From assembly GCA_948144175.1 (NCBI GenBank), contig CANXME010000253.1:1-64000 (forward strand): 64,000 bases of DNA, read 5' to 3'. The DNA comes from Closterium sp. NIES-65. Taxonomy: Eukaryota; Streptophyta; Zygnematophyceae; Desmidiales; Closteriaceae. Of the stretch, positions 22,009 through 35,519 are shown one piece after another (position 1 is the stretch's first letter; each line of letters starts with the position of its first letter). A model generated the notes under the pieces. That model did not search any database and was not told the origin of the DNA. It saw only the letters and a program-made list of their open reading frames with translations. Made by a program: the position numbers and the translations under genes.

Positions 22009-22541
22009 ACACACACACACACACGCACACTCCCCTCCCCCACCCCCCCCACCTACATCCTCCCATTCTGCCCCTCCCTGCCCCTTTCCCACCCCCTCGC
22101 ACGCCCCTCACCTCCCACCTCCGTGCAACTGGTTTCCCCCCTATGGTGCCACCCTTGCATCGCTCGCCCCTCTGCTCACCCTCTGCCCGCCCCTTTTCCG
22201 TGCCCTCAGTTGGCCCAGCCCCTGCCCGTTGCTGCCCCTCCCCTTGCCCCCTCAACTCCCCTGCCCCCCGTACACCCCAAGTCCCATCCAACCGCCCCCA
22301 CCCTCCCCCGGCTGCCCGTTTCCGCTCTCCACCCCCGCGACCGTGTGCGGCTTCCAACCGCCCAACGGTGGTGCGCACGGGGCGTTTCTTCGCATGGGCA
22401 AGCCTCCCCGGGGGCCCCCCACCCCGCTGGGTCGTTGTTTGGGCAAAAAAAACGAAAAGAAAAGAATCGGACGCGCTAAAATCGTCCTTTCTTTTTCCCG
22501 CTTGCCCCTCCCCCGGCACGTGCCGAGCAAGGGGCATAAAT

Positions 22542-22659
22542 GGGTACAACACGAGGACTTCCCGGGAGGTCACCCAGCCCAGTACTGCTCTCGCCCACCG
22601 GCGCTTAGCTTCGGAGTTCTGATGGGATCCGGCGTAGTAGCCTGAGGTATGATCGTACC
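22542..22659 (-). rRNA. 5S rRNA: 5S rRNA, type C, 118 nt
   Basis: Second copy with the extra A in helix II. The local order B, C, I, I repeats that at 10067..15790, suggesting a block duplication. Confidence 0.95.
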
Positions 22660-23594
22660 ACGTCAACCTCGTGCCCCGACCGCTACACACCCCTTGCCCG
22701 GGTCCCCCCCTTCATAGTCACACCCCCTGCCCCCTCATGCCATCCGCTCCCCCCGCCCCTACCCTCCGCGTGCCCGCTCCCTTGCCGCCTCTTTTGACCC
22801 TCCCTGCCCCCCCTCGCCGTTTCCCACCGCCCGCCATTCGCTCCTCCCCGCCCGTGCGCTCCCCTCCTTTACCTTCTCCTCCCCCCTCCCCTCCTCTGCT
22901 GCACGCCTCTTCCTTCCCCTCGCCGACCCACTCCACTCCCTGCCCCTCCTCAATCCGCACCCTGCCCCTCGTATCTCGCCCCCCTATGCTTGGTTTCTCC
23001 CCTCCCTGCCCCTCGCCGCCTTTCCCCGCTCCCCACCTCCCCCCTCTCCCTGCCCCCCCCACTCTCCCCCCCCCTTGTCCTTGGCTTCCTACCTCCCTGC
23101 CTCACCTTTCCCCCCTCCGTGTGCTCAGCTTCTCCCCTCCCTGCCCCTCCCTCCTCCCCGCCCTGCCCCTCATTTTCCGCCCCCCCCCCCCACGCCCGGT
23201 TTCTCCCCTCCCCGCGCCTCCCTTTCTTTCTCCGTGCCTCTCCTTTGCTCCCTCCCTGCCCCCGCCTGCCCATGCCCCTGTCTTTGGCTTCTCCCCTCCC
23301 TGCCCCACGTTTCTTCCCTCCCTGCCCCCCGTCTGCCCCTCCCTTGTTTTCCCCTCACCCATTGCTTCTCTCCTCCCTGCCCTTGATTTCCCACACCCCT
23401 GCCCTCGTTTCCTATCATCCATGCCCCTCGTTTCCCCCCTTTGTACGTTCAGCCTCTTCCCTCCCTGCCCCTCCCTTCCTCCCCCCCTGCCCTTTGCTCT
23501 CCCCTCGTTACGCTCCCTTCTCCCCATCCCTGCTGCCCTCTTACCACCATCAGCCCATCCCCACGACCAGCCCCCCTCCCACCCTTCAATCCCC

Positions 23595-23637
<43 letters not shown>

Positions 23638-24171
23638 ACACACACACACACACGCACACTCCCCTCCCCCACCCCCCCCCACCTACATCCTCCCATTCTG
23701 CCCCTCCCTGCCCCTTTCCCACCCCCTCGCACGCCCCTCACCTCCCACCTCCGTGCAACTGGTTTCCCCCCTATGGTGCCACCCTTGCATCGCTCGCCCC
23801 TCTGCTCACCCTCTGCCCGCCCCTTTTCCGTGCCCTCAGTTGGCCCAGCCCCTGCCCGTTGCTGCCCCTCCCCTTGCCCCCTCAACTCCCCTGCCCCCCG
23901 TACACCCCAAGTCCCATCCAACCGCCCCCACCCTCCCCCGGCTGCCCGTTTCCGCTCTCCACCCCCGCGACCGTGTGCGGCTTCCAACCGCCCAACGGTG
24001 GTGCGCACGGGGCGTTTCTTCGCATGGGCAAGCCTCCCCGGGGGCCCCCCACCCCGCTGGGTCGTTGTTTGGGCAAAAAAAACGAAAAGAAAAGAATCGG
24101 ACGCGCTAAAATCGTCCTTTCTTTTTCCCGCTTGCCCCTCCCCCGGCACGTGCCGAGCAAGGGGCATAAAT

Positions 24172-24651
24172 GGGTACAACACGAGGACTTCCCGGGAGGT
24201 CACCCAGCCCAGTACTGCTCTCGCCCACCGATAGTGGCTGTGCTTGAAACGCTGTGCCCGTGCGGTCGTGCGGGTTGCTGCCGTGTTTTGGTCCTTTGGT
24301 GCTTCCTCCTCCTTAGTCTCTCTCCCTCTCTCCTCTTTTCTTCCCACCTCCCTCTTTCTGTTCCCTTCTTCTATCCTTCCCTTCTCTTCCTACCGCCCTC
24401 TTCTTTTCCCTACCACTTCTTCTTACTCCTTCATCCTTCCTTCCTTTCCTTTCTTTCCCCCTTTTCCTACAAAATATATATACCGTCCTCATAGCGATTA
24501 GGCTATGTCGAAATTTCCTAGTCTTGGAAAAACCATTATATTCGGCTTGTATTTGCTCTTCCCCTATTAATGAATAACTGCTCTCGCCCACCGGCGCTTA
24601 GCTTCGGAGTTCTGATGGGATCCGGCGTAGTAGCCGAGGTATGATCGTACC
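24172..24651 (-). pseudogene. 5S rRNA: Interrupted 5S rRNA gene
   Basis: Type A 5' part (24651..24577) and 3' part (24230..24172). First of four consecutive interrupted copies. Confidence 0.93.
24231..24576. mobile_element. Insertion in 5S, allele I, 346 bp
   Basis: Duplications at 24214..24230 and 24577..24593; allele I markers present. Confidence 0.85.
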
Positions 24652-25587
24652 ACGTCAACCTCGTGCCCCGACCGCTACACACCCCTTGCCCGGGTCCCCC
24701 CCTTCATAGTCACACCCCCTGCCCCCTCATGCCATCCGCTCCCCCCGCCCCTACCCTCCGCGTGCCCGCTCCCTTGCCGCCTCTTTTGACCCTCCCTGCC
24801 CCCCCTCGCCGTTTCCCACCGCCCGCCATTCGCTCCTCCCCGCCCGTGCGCTCCCCTCCTTTACCTTCTCCTCCCCCCTCCCCTCCTCTGCTGCACGCCT
24901 CTTCCTTCCCCTCGCCGACCCACTCCACTCCCTGCCCCTCCTCAATCCGCACCCTGCCCCTCGTATCTCGCCCCCCTATGCTTGGTTTCTCCCCTCCCTG
25001 CCCCTCGCCGCCTTTCCCCGCTCCCCACCTCCCCCCTCTCCCTGCCCCCCCCACTCTCCCCCCCCCTTGTCCTTGGCTTCCTACCTCCCTGCCTCACCTT
25101 TCCCCCCTCCGTGTGCTCAGCTTCTCCCCTCCCTGCCCCTCCCTCCTCCCCGCCCTGCCCCTCATTTTCCGCCCCCCCCCCCCCACGCCCGGTTTCTCCC
25201 CTCCCCGCGCCTCCCTTTCTTTCTCCGTGCCTCTCCTTTGCTCCCTCCCTGCCCCCGCCTGCCCATGCCCCTGTCTTTGGCTTCTCCCCTCCCTGCCCCA
25301 CGTTTCTTCCCTCCCTGCCCCCCGTCTGCCCCTCCCTTGTTTTCCCCTCACCCATTGCTTCTCTCCTCCCTGCCCTTGATTTCCCACACCCCTGCCCTCG
25401 TTTCCTATCATCCATGCCCCTCGTTTCCCCCCTTTGTACGTTCAGCCTCTTCCCTCCCTGCCCCTCCCTTCCTCCCCCCCTGCCCTTTGCTCTCCCCTCG
25501 TTACGCTCCCTTCTCCCCATCCCTGCTGCCCTCTTACCACCATCAGCCCATCCCCACGACCAGCCCCCCTCCCACCCTTCAATCCCC

Positions 25588-25630
<43 letters not shown>

Positions 25631-26165
25631 ACACACACACACACACGCACACTCCCCTCCCCCACCCCCCCCACCTACATCCTCCCATTCTGCCCCTCCC
25701 TGCCCCTTTCCCACCCCCTCGCACGCCCCTCACCTCCCACCTCCGTGCAACTGGTTTCCCCCCTATGGTGCCACCCTTGCATCGCTCGCCCCTCTGCTCA
25801 CCCTCTGCCCGCCCCTTTTCCGTGCCCTCAGTTGGCCCAGCCCCTGCCCGTTGCTGCCCCTCCCCTTGCCCCCTCAACTCCCCTGCCCCCCGTACACCCC
25901 AAGTCCCATCCAACCGCCCCCACCCTCCCCCGGCTGCCCGTTTCCGCTCTCCACCCCCGCGACCGTGTGCGGCTTCCAACCGCCCAACGGTGGTGCGCAC
26001 GGGGCGTTTCTTCGCATGGGCAAGCCTCCCCGGGGGCCCCCCACCCCGCTGGGTCGTTGTTTGGGCAAAAAAAAACGAAAATGAAAAGAATCGGACGCGC
26101 TAAAATCGTCCTTTCTTTTTCCCGCTTGCCCCTCCCCCGGCACGTGCCGAGCAAGGGGCATAAAT

Positions 26166-26645
26166 GGGTACAACACGAGGACTTCCCGGGAGGTCACCCA
26201 GCCCAGTACTGCTCTCGCCCACCGATAGTGGCTGTGCTTGAAACGCTGTGCCCGTGCGGTCGTGCGGGTTGCTGCCGTGTTGTGGTCCTTTGGTGCTTCC
26301 TCCTCCTTAGTCTCTCTCCCTCTCTCCTCTTCTCTTCCCACCTCCCTCTTTCTGTTCCCTTCTTCTATCCTTCCCTTCTCTTCCTACCAGCCCTCTTCTT
26401 TTCCCTACCACTTCTTCTTACTCCTTCATCCTTCCTTCCTTCCTTTCTTTCCCCCTTGTCCTACAAAATATATATACCGTCCTCATAGCGATTAGGCTAT
26501 GTCGAAATTTCCTAGTCTTGGAAAAACCATTATATTCGGCTTGTATTTGCTCTTCCCCTATTAATGAATAACTGCTCTCGCCCACCGGCGCTTAGCTTCG
26601 GAGTTCTGATGGGATCCGGCGTAGTAGCCGAGGTATGATCGTACC
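26166..26645 (-). pseudogene. 5S rRNA: Interrupted 5S rRNA gene
   Basis: Type A 5' part (26645..26571) and 3' part (26224..26166). The trailer has an A9 run and GAAAATGAAAAG, as in the next copy. Confidence 0.93.
26225..26570. mobile_element. Insertion in 5S, allele III, 346 bp
   Basis: Duplications at 26208..26224 and 26571..26587. Allele III markers: GTGTTGTGGTCC, CCTCTTCTCTTCCC and CCCCCTTGTCC. It also has CTACCAGCCC, as in allele II. Confidence 0.85.
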
Positions 26646-27580
26646 ACGTCAACCTCGTGCCCCGACCGCTACACACCCCTTGCCCGGGTCCCCCCCTTCA
26701 TAGTCACACCCCCTGCCCCCTCATGCCATCCGCTCCCCCCGCCCCTACCCTCCGCGTGCCCGCTCCCTTGCCGCCTCTTTTGACCCTCCCTGCCCCCCCT
26801 CGCCGTTTCCCACCGCCCGCCATTCGCTCCTCCCCGCCCGTGCGCTCCCCTCCTTTACCTTCTCCTCCCCCCTCCCCTCCTCTGCTGCACGCCTCTTCCT
26901 TCCCCTCGCCGACCCACTCCACTCCCTGCCCCTCCTCAATCCGCACCCTGCCCCTCGTATCTCGCCCCCCTATGCTTGGTTTCTCCCCTCCCTGCCCCTC
27001 GCCGCCTTTCCCCGCTCCCCACCTCCCCCCTCTCCCTGCCCCCCCCACTCTCCCCCCCCCTTGTCCTTGGCTTCCTACCTCCCTGCCTCACCTTTCCCCC
27101 CTCCGTGTGCTCAGCTTCTCCCCTCCCTGCCCCTCCCTCCTCCCCGCCCTGCCCCTCATTTTCCGCCCCCCCCCCCCACGCCCGGTTTCTCCCCTCCCCG
27201 CGCCTCCCTTTCTTTCTCCGTGCCTCTCCTTTGCTCCCTCCCTGCCCCCGCCTGCCCATGCCCCTGTCTTTGGCTTCTCCCCTCCCTGCCCCACGTTTCT
27301 TCCCTCCCTGCCCCCCGTCTGCCCCTCCCTTGTTTTCCCCTCACCCATTGCTTCTCTCCTCCCTGCCCTTGATTTCCCACACCCCTGCCCTCGTTTCCTA
27401 TCATCCATGCCCCTCGTTTCCCCCCTTTGTACGTTCAGCCTCTTCCCTCCCTGCCCCTCCCTTCCTCCCCCCCTGCCCTTTGCTCTCCCCTCGTTACGCT
27501 CCCTTCTCCCCATCCCTGCTGCCCTCTTACCACCATCAGCCCATCCCCACGACCAGCCCCCCTCCCACCCTTCAATCCCC

Positions 27581-27625
<45 letters not shown>

Positions 27626-28161
27626 ACACACACACACACACGCACACTCCCCTCCCCCACCCCCCCCCACCTACATCCTCCCATTCTGCCCCTCCCTGCC
27701 CCTTTCCCACCCCCTCGCACGCCCCTCACCTCCCACCTCCGTGCAACTGGTTTCCCCCCTATGGTGCCACCCTTGCATCGCTCGCCCCTCTGCTCACCCT
27801 CTGCCCGCCCCTTTTCCGTGCCCTCAGTTGGCCCAGCCCCTGCCCGTTGCTGCCCCTCCCCTTGCCCCCTCAACTCCCCTGCCCCCCGTACACCCCAAGT
27901 CCCATCCAACCGCCCCCACCCTCCCCCGGCTGCCCGTTTCCGCTCTCCACCCCCGCGACCGTGTGCGGCTTCCAACCGCCCAACGGTGGTGCGCACGGGG
28001 CGTTTCTTCGCATGGGCAAGCCTCCCCGGGGGCCCCCCACCCCGCTGGGTCGTTGTTTGGGCAAAAAAAAACGAAAATGAAAAGAATCGGACGCGCTAAA
28101 ATCGTCCTTTCTTTTTCCCGCTTGCCCCTCCCCCGGCACGTGCCGAGCAAGGGGCATAAAT

Positions 28162-28640
28162 GGGTACAACACGAGGACTTCCCGGGAGGTCACCCAGCCC
28201 AGTACTGCTCTCGCCCACCGATAGTGGCTGTGCTTGAAACGCTGTGCCCGTGCGGTCGTGCGGGTTGCTGCCGTGTTGTGGTCCTTTGGTGCTTCCTCCT
28301 CCTTAGTCTCTCTCCCTCTCTCCTCTTCTCTTCCCACCTCCCTCTTTCTGTTCCCTTCTTCTATCCTTCCCTTCTCTTCCTACCACCCTCTTCTTTTCCC
28401 TACCACTTCTTCTTACTCTTCATCCTTCCTTCCTTCCTTTCTTTCCCCCTTGTCCTACAAAATATATATACCGTCCTCATAGCGATTAAGGCTATGTCGA
28501 AATTTCCTAGTCTTGGAAAAACCATTATATTCGGCTTGTATTTGCTCTTCCCCTATTAATGAATAACTGCTCTCGCCCACCGGCGCTTAGCTTCGGAGTT
28601 CTGATGGGATCCGGCGTAGTAGCCGAGGTATGATCGTACC
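28162..28640 (-). pseudogene. 5S rRNA: Interrupted 5S rRNA gene
   Basis: Type A 5' part (28640..28566) and 3' part (28220..28162). A9 and GAAAATGAAAAG trailer as in its left neighbour. The spacer to its right has one C fewer near 28860. Confidence 0.93.
28221..28565. mobile_element. Insertion in 5S, allele III variant, 345 bp
   Basis: Duplications at 28204..28220 and 28566..28582. It has the TTGTGG and CCTTGTCC markers, but CTACCACCC, a missing C in TTACTCTTCATCC and an extra A in GATTAAGGC. Confidence 0.85.
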
Positions 28641-29575
28641 ACGTCAACCTCGTGCCCCGACCGCTACACACCCCTTGCCCGGGTCCCCCCCTTCATAGTC
28701 ACACCCCCTGCCCCCTCATGCCATCCGCTCCCCCCGCCCCTACCCTCCGCGTGCCCGCTCCCTTGCCGCCTCTTTTGACCCTCCCTGCCCCCCCTCGCCG
28801 TTTCCCACCGCCCGCCATTCGCTCCTCCCCGCCCGTGCGCTCCCCTCCTTTACCTTCTCCTCCCCCTCCCCTCCTCTGCTGCACGCCTCTTCCTTCCCCT
28901 CGCCGACCCACTCCACTCCCTGCCCCTCCTCAATCCGCACCCTGCCCCTCGTATCTCGCCCCCCTATGCTTGGTTTCTCCCCTCCCTGCCCCTCGCCGCC
29001 TTTCCCCGCTCCCCACCTCCCCCCTCTCCCTGCCCCCCCCACTCTCCCCCCCCCTTGTCCTTGGCTTCCTACCTCCCTGCCTCACCTTTCCCCCCTCCGT
29101 GTGCTCAGCTTCTCCCCTCCCTGCCCCTCCCTCCTCCCCGCCCTGCCCCTCATTTTCCGCCCCCCCCCCCCCACGCCCGGTTTCTCCCCTCCCCGCGCCT
29201 CCCTTTCTTTCTCCGTGCCTCTCCTTTGCTCCCTCCCTGCCCCCGCCTGCCCATGCCCCTGTCTTTGGCTTCTCCCCTCCCTGCCCCACGTTTCTTCCCT
29301 CCCTGCCCCCCGTCTGCCCCTCCCTTGTTTTCCCCTCACCCATTGCTTCTCTCCTCCCTGCCCTTGATTTCCCACACCCCTGCCCTCGTTTCCTATCATC
29401 CATGCCCCTCGTTTCCCCCCTTTGTACGTTCAGCCTCTTCCCTCCCTGCCCCTCCCTTCCTCCCCCCCTGCCCTTTGCTCTCCCCTCGTTACGCTCCCTT
29501 CTCCCCATCCCTGCTGCCCTCTTACCACCATCAGCCCATCCCCACGACCAGCCCCCCTCCCACCCTTCAATCCCC

Positions 29576-29620
<45 letters not shown>

Positions 29621-30154
29621 ACACACACACACACACGCACACTCCCCTCCCCCACCCCCCCCACCTACATCCTCCCATTCTGCCCCTCCCTGCCCCTTTC
29701 CCACCCCCTCGCACGCCCCTCACCTCCCACCTCCGTGCAACTGGTTTCCCCCCTATGGTGCCACCCTTGCATCGCTCGCCCCTCTGCTCACCCTCTGCCC
29801 GCCCCTTTTCCGTGCCCTCAGTTGGCCCAGCCCCTGCCCGTTGCTGCCCCTCCCCTTGCCCCCTCAACTCCCCTGCCCCCCGTACACCCCAAGTCCCATC
29901 CAACCGCCCCCACCCTCCCCCGGCTGCCCGTTTCCGCTCTCCACCCCCGCGACCGTGTGCGGCTTCCAACCGCCCAACGGTGGTGCGCACGGGGCGTTTC
30001 TTCGCATGGGCAAGCCTCCCCGGGGGCCCCCCACCCCGCTGGGTCGTTGTTTGGGCAAAAAAAACGAAAAGAAAAGAATCGGACGCGCTAAAATCGTCCT
30101 TTCTTTTTCCCCGCTTGCCCCTCCCCCGGCACGTGCCGAGCAAGGGGCATAAAT

Positions 30155-30634
30155 GGGTACAACACGAGGACTTCCCGGGAGGTCACCCAGCCCAGTACTG
30201 CTCTCGCCCACCGATAGTGGCTGTGCTTGAAACGCTGTGCCCGTGCGGTCGTGCGGGTTGCTGCCGTGTTTTGGTCCTTTGGTGCTTCCTCCTCCTTAGT
30301 CTCTCTCCCTCTCTCCTCTTCTCTTCCCACCTCCCTCTTTCTGTTCCCTTCTTCTATCCTTCCCTTCTCTTCCTACCACCCTCTTCTTTTCCCTACCACT
30401 TCTTCTTACTCCTTCATCCTTCCTTCCTTTCCTTTCTTTCCCCCTTTTCCTACAAAATATATATACCGTCCTCATAGCGATTAGGCTATGTCGAAATTTC
30501 CTAGTCTTGGAAAAACCATTATATTCGGCTTGTATTTGCTCTTCCCCTATTAATGAATAACTGCTCTCGCCCACCGGCGCTTAGCTTCGGAGTTCTGATG
30601 GGATCCGGCGTAGTAGCCGAGGTATGATCGTACC
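30155..30634 (-). pseudogene. 5S rRNA: Interrupted 5S rRNA gene
   Basis: Type A 5' part (30634..30560) and 3' part (30213..30155). The trailer has an extra C (TTTTTCCCCGC). Confidence 0.93.
30214..30559. mobile_element. Insertion in 5S, mosaic allele, 346 bp
   Basis: Duplications at 30197..30213 and 30560..30576. Its start (TTTTGG) and end (CCCCCTTTTCC) match allele I, while CCTCTTCTCTTCCC and CTACCACCC match allele III. This is what a conversion tract between two alleles would leave. Confidence 0.85.
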
Positions 30635-31567
30635 ACGTCAACCTCGTGCCCCGACCGCTACACACCCCTTGCCCGGGTCCCCCCCTTCATAGTCACACCC
30701 CCTGCCCCCTCATGCCATCCGCTCCCCCCGCCCCTACCCTCCGCGTGCCCGCTCCCTTGCCGCCTCTTTTGACCCTCCCTGCCCCCCCTCGCCGTTTCCC
30801 ACCGCCCGCCATTCGCTCCTCCCCGCCCGTGCGCTCCCCTCCTTTACCTTCTCCTCCCCCCTCCCCTCCTCTGCTGCACGCCTCTTCCTTCCCCTCGCCG
30901 ACCCACTCCACTCCCTGCCCCTCCTCAATCCGCACCCTGCCCCTCGTATCTCGCCCCCCTATGCTTGGTTTCTCCCCTCCCTGCCCCTCGCCGCCTTTCC
31001 CCGCTCCCCACCTCCCCCTCTCCCTGCCCCCCCCACTCTCCCCCCCCCTTGTCCTTGGCTTCCTACCTCCCTGCCTCACCTTTCCCCCCTCCGTGTGCTC
31101 AGCTTCTCCCCTCCCTGCCCCTCCCTCCTCCCCGCCCTGCCCCTCATTTTCCGCCCCCCCCCCCACGCCCGGTTTCTCCCCTCCCCGCGCCTCCCTTTCT
31201 TTCTCCGTGCCTCTCCTTTGCTCCCTCCCTGCCCCCGCCTGCCCATGCCCCTGTCTTTGGCTTCTCCCCTCCCTGCCCCACGTTTCTTCCCTCCCTGCCC
31301 CCCGTCTGCCCCTCCCTTGTTTTCCCCTCACCCATTGCTTCTCTCCTCCCTGCCCTTGATTTCCCACACCCCTGCCCTCGTTTCCTATCATCCATGCCCC
31401 TCGTTTCCCCCCTTTGTACGTTCAGCCTCTTCCCTCCCTGCCCCTCCCTTCCTCCCCCCCTGCCCTTTGCTCTCCCCTCGTTACGCTCCCTTCTCCCCAT
31501 CCCTGCTGCCCTCTTACCACCATCAGCCCATCCCCACGACCAGCCCCCCTCCCACCCTTCAATCCCC

Positions 31568-31610
<43 letters not shown>

Positions 31611-32143
31611 ACACACACACACACACGCACACTCCCCTCCCCCACCCCCCCCCACCTACATCCTCCCATTCTGCCCCTCCCTGCCCCTTTCCCACCCCCT
31701 CGCACGCCCCTCACCTCCCACCTCCGTGCAACTGGTTTCCCCCCTATGGTGCCACCCTTGCATCGCTCGCCCCTCTGCTCACCCTCTGCCCGCCCCTTTT
31801 CCGTGCCCTCAGTTGGCCCAGCCCCTGCCCGTTGCTGCCCCTCCCCTTGCCCCCTCAACTCCCCTGCCCCCCGTACACCCCAAGTCCCATCCAACCGCCC
31901 CCACCCTCCCCCGGCTGCCCGTTTCCGCTCTCCACCCCCGCGACCGTGTGCGGCTTCCAACCGCCCAACGGTGGTGCGCACGGGGCGTTTCTTCGCATGG
32001 GCAAGCCTCCCCGGGGGCCCCCCACCCCGCTGGGTCGTTGTTTGGGCAAAAAAACGAAAAGAAAAGAATCGGACGCGCTAAAATCGTCCTTTCTTTTTCC
32101 CGCTTGCCCCTCCCCCGGCACGTGCCGAGCAAGGGGCATAAAT

Positions 32144-32260
32144 GGGTACAACACGAGGACTTCCCGGGAGGTCACCCAGCCCAGTACTGCTCTCGCCCAC
32201 CGGCGCTTAGCTTCGGAGTTCTGATGGGATCCGGCGTAATAGCTGAGGTATGATCGTACC
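32144..32260 (-). rRNA. 5S rRNA: 5S rRNA, type D, 117 nt
   Basis: On the + strand it reads CGGCGTAATAGCTGAGG: the CGGCG of type A joined to the TAATAGCTGAGG of type B. It keeps the helix II mismatch of type B but has type A length, so it looks like an A/B recombinant. Confidence 0.95.
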
Positions 32261-33196
32261 ACGTCAACCTCGTGCCCCGACCGCTACACACCCCTTGCCC
32301 GGGTCCCCCCCTTCATAGTCACACCCCCTGCCCCCTCATGCCATCCGCTCCCCCCGCCCCTACCCTCCGCGTGCCCGCTCCCTTGCCGCCTCTTTTGACC
32401 CTCCCTGCCCCCCCTCGCCGTTTCCCACCGCCCGCCATTCGCTCCTCCCCGCCCGTGCGCTCCCCTCCTTTACCTTCTCCTCCCCCCTCCCCTCCTCTGC
32501 TGCACGCCTCTTCCTTCCCCTCGCCGACCCACTCCACTCCCTGCCCCTCCTCAATCCGCACCCTGCCCCTCGTATCTCGCCCCCCTATGCTTGGTTTCTC
32601 CCCTCCCTGCCCCTCGCCGCCTTTCCCCGCTCCCCACCTCCCCCCTCTCCCTGCCCCCCCCACTCTCCCCCCCCCTTGTCCTTGGCTTCCTACCTCCCTG
32701 CCTCACCTTTCCCCCCTCCGTGTGCTCAGCTTCTCCCCTCCCTGCCCCTCCCTCCTCCCCGCCCTGCCCCTCATTTTCCGCCCCCCCCCCCCCACGCCCG
32801 GTTTCTCCCCTCCCCGCGCCTCCCTTTCTTTCTCCGTGCCTCTCCTTTGCTCCCTCCCTGCCCCCGCCTGCCCATGCCCCTGTCTTTGGCTTCTCCCCTC
32901 CCTGCCCCACGTTTCTTCCCTCCCTGCCCCCCGTCTGCCCCTCCCTTGTTTTCCCCTCACCCATTGCTTCTCTCCTCCCTGCCCTTGATTTCCCACACCC
33001 CTGCCCTCGTTTCCTATCATCCATGCCCCTCGTTTCCCCCCTTTGTACGTTCAGCCTCTTCCCTCCCTGCCCCTCCCTTCCTCCCCCCCTGCCCTTTGCT
33101 CTCCCCTCGTTACGCTCCCTTCTCCCCATCCCTGCTGCCCTCTTACCACCATCAGCCCATCCCCACGACCAGCCCCCCTCCCACCCTTCAATCCCC

Positions 33197-33239
<43 letters not shown>

Positions 33240-33773
33240 ACACACACACACACACGCACACTCCCCTCCCCCACCCCCCCCCACCTACATCCTCCCATTC
33301 TGCCCCTCCCTGCCCCTTTCCCACCCCCTCGCACGCCCCTCACCTCCCACCTCCGTGCAACTGGTTTCCCCCCTATGGTGCCACCCTTGCATCGCTCGCC
33401 CCTCTGCTCACCCTCTGCCCGCCCCTTTTCCGTGCCCTCAGTTGGCCCAGCCCCTGCCCGTTGCTGCCCCTCCCCTTGCCCCCTCAACTCCCCTGCCCCC
33501 CGTACACCCCAAGTCCCATCCAACCGCCCCCACCCTCCCCCGGCTGCCCGTTTCCGCTCTCCACCCCCGCGACCGTGTGCGGCTTCCAACCGCCCAACGG
33601 TGGTGCGCACGGGGCGTTTCTTCGCATGGGCAAGCCTCCCCGGGGGCCCCCCACCCCGCTGGGTCGTTGTTTGGGCAAAAAAAACGAAAAGAAAAGAATC
33701 GGACGCGCTAAAATCGTCCTTTCTTTTTCCCGCTTGCCCCTCCCCCGGCACGTGCCGAGCAAGGGGCATAAAT

Positions 33774-33889
33774 GGGTACAACACGAGGACTTCCCGGGAG
33801 GTCACCCAGCCCAGTACTGCTCTCGCCCACCGGCGCTTAGCTTCGGAGTTCTGATGGGATCCGGCTAATAGCTGAGGTATGATCGTACC
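33774..33889 (-). rRNA. 5S rRNA: 5S rRNA, type B, 116 nt
   Basis: Uninterrupted type B gene with normal 5' flank and A8 trailer. Confidence 0.96.
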
Positions 33890-34825
33890 ACGTCAACCTC
33901 GTGCCCCGACCGCTACACACCCCTTGCCCGGGTCCCCCCCTTCATAGTCACACCCCCTGCCCCCTCATGCCATCCGCTCCCCCCGCCCCTACCCTCCGCG
34001 TGCCCGCTCCCTTGCCGCCTCTTTTGACCCTCCCTGCCCCCCCTCGCCGTTTCCCACCGCCCGCCATTCGCTCCTCCCCGCCCGTGCGCTCCCCTCCTTT
34101 ACCTTCTCCTCCCCCCTCCCCTCCTCTGCTGCACGCCTCTTCCTTCCCCTCGCCGACCCACTCCACTCCCTGCCCCTCCTCAATCCGCACCCTGCCCCTC
34201 GTATCTCGCCCCCCTATGCTTGGTTTCTCCCCTCCCTGCCCCTCGCCGCCTTTCCCCGCTCCCCACCTCCCCCCTCTCCCTGCCCCCCCCACTCTCCCCC
34301 CCCCTTGTCCTTGGCTTCCTACCTCCCTGCCTCACCTTTCCCCCCTCCGTGTGCTCAGCTTCTCCCCTCCCTGCCCCTCCCTCCTCCCCGCCCTGCCCCT
34401 CATTTTCCGCCCCCCCCCCCCCACGCCCGGTTTCTCCCCTCCCCGCGCCTCCCTTTCTTTCTCCGTGCCTCTCCTTTGCTCCCTCCCTGCCCCCGCCTGC
34501 CCATGCCCCTGTCTTTGGCTTCTCCCCTCCCTGCCCCACGTTTCTTCCCTCCCTGCCCCCCGTCTGCCCCTCCCTTGTTTTCCCCTCACCCATTGCTTCT
34601 CTCCTCCCTGCCCTTGATTTCCCACACCCCTGCCCTCGTTTCCTATCATCCATGCCCCTCGTTTCCCCCCTTTGTACGTTCAGCCTCTTCCCTCCCTGCC
34701 CCTCCCTTCCTCCCCCCCTGCCCTTTGCTCTCCCCTCGTTACGCTCCCTTCTCCCCATCCCTGCTGCCCTCTTACCACCATCAGCCCATCCCCACGACCA
34801 GCCCCCCTCCCACCCTTCAATCCCC

Positions 34826-34868
<43 letters not shown>

Positions 34869-35402
34869 ACACACACACACACACGCACACTCCCCTCCCC
34901 CACCCCCCCCCACCTACATCCTCCCATTCTGCCCCTCCCTGCCCCTTTCCCACCCCCTCGCACGCCCCTCACCTCCCACCTCCGTGCAACTGGTTTCCCC
35001 CCTATGGTGCCACCCTTGCATCGCTCGCCCCTCTGCTCACCCTCTGCCCGCCCCTTTTCCGTGCCCTCAGTTGGCCCAGCCCCTGCCCGTTGCTGCCCCT
35101 CCCCTTGCCCCCTCAACTCCCCTGCCCCCCGTACACCCCAAGTCCCATCCAACCGCCCCCACCCTCCCCCGGCTGCCCGTTTCCGCTCTCCACCCCCGCG
35201 ACCGTGTGCGGCTTCCAACCGCCCAACGGTGGTGCGCACGGGGCGTTTCTTCGCATGGGCAAGCCTCCCCGGGGGCCCCCCACCCCGCTGGGTCGTTGTT
35301 TGGGCAAAAAAAACGAAAAGAAAAGAATCGGACGCGCTAAAATCGTCCTTTCTTTTTCCCGCTTGCCCCTCCCCCGGCACGTGCCGAGCAAGGGGCATAA
35401 AT

Positions 35403-35519
35403 GGGTACAACACGAGGACTTCCCGGGAGGTCACCCAGCCCAGTACTGCTCTCGCCCACCGGCGCTTAGCTTCGGAGTTCTGATGGGATCCGGCGTAGTA
35501 GCCGAGGTATGATCGTACC
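35403..35519 (-). rRNA. 5S rRNA: 5S rRNA, type A, 117 nt
   Basis: Uninterrupted, identical in the gene to the reference copy at 6439. As there, an interrupted copy follows to its right. Confidence 0.97.
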
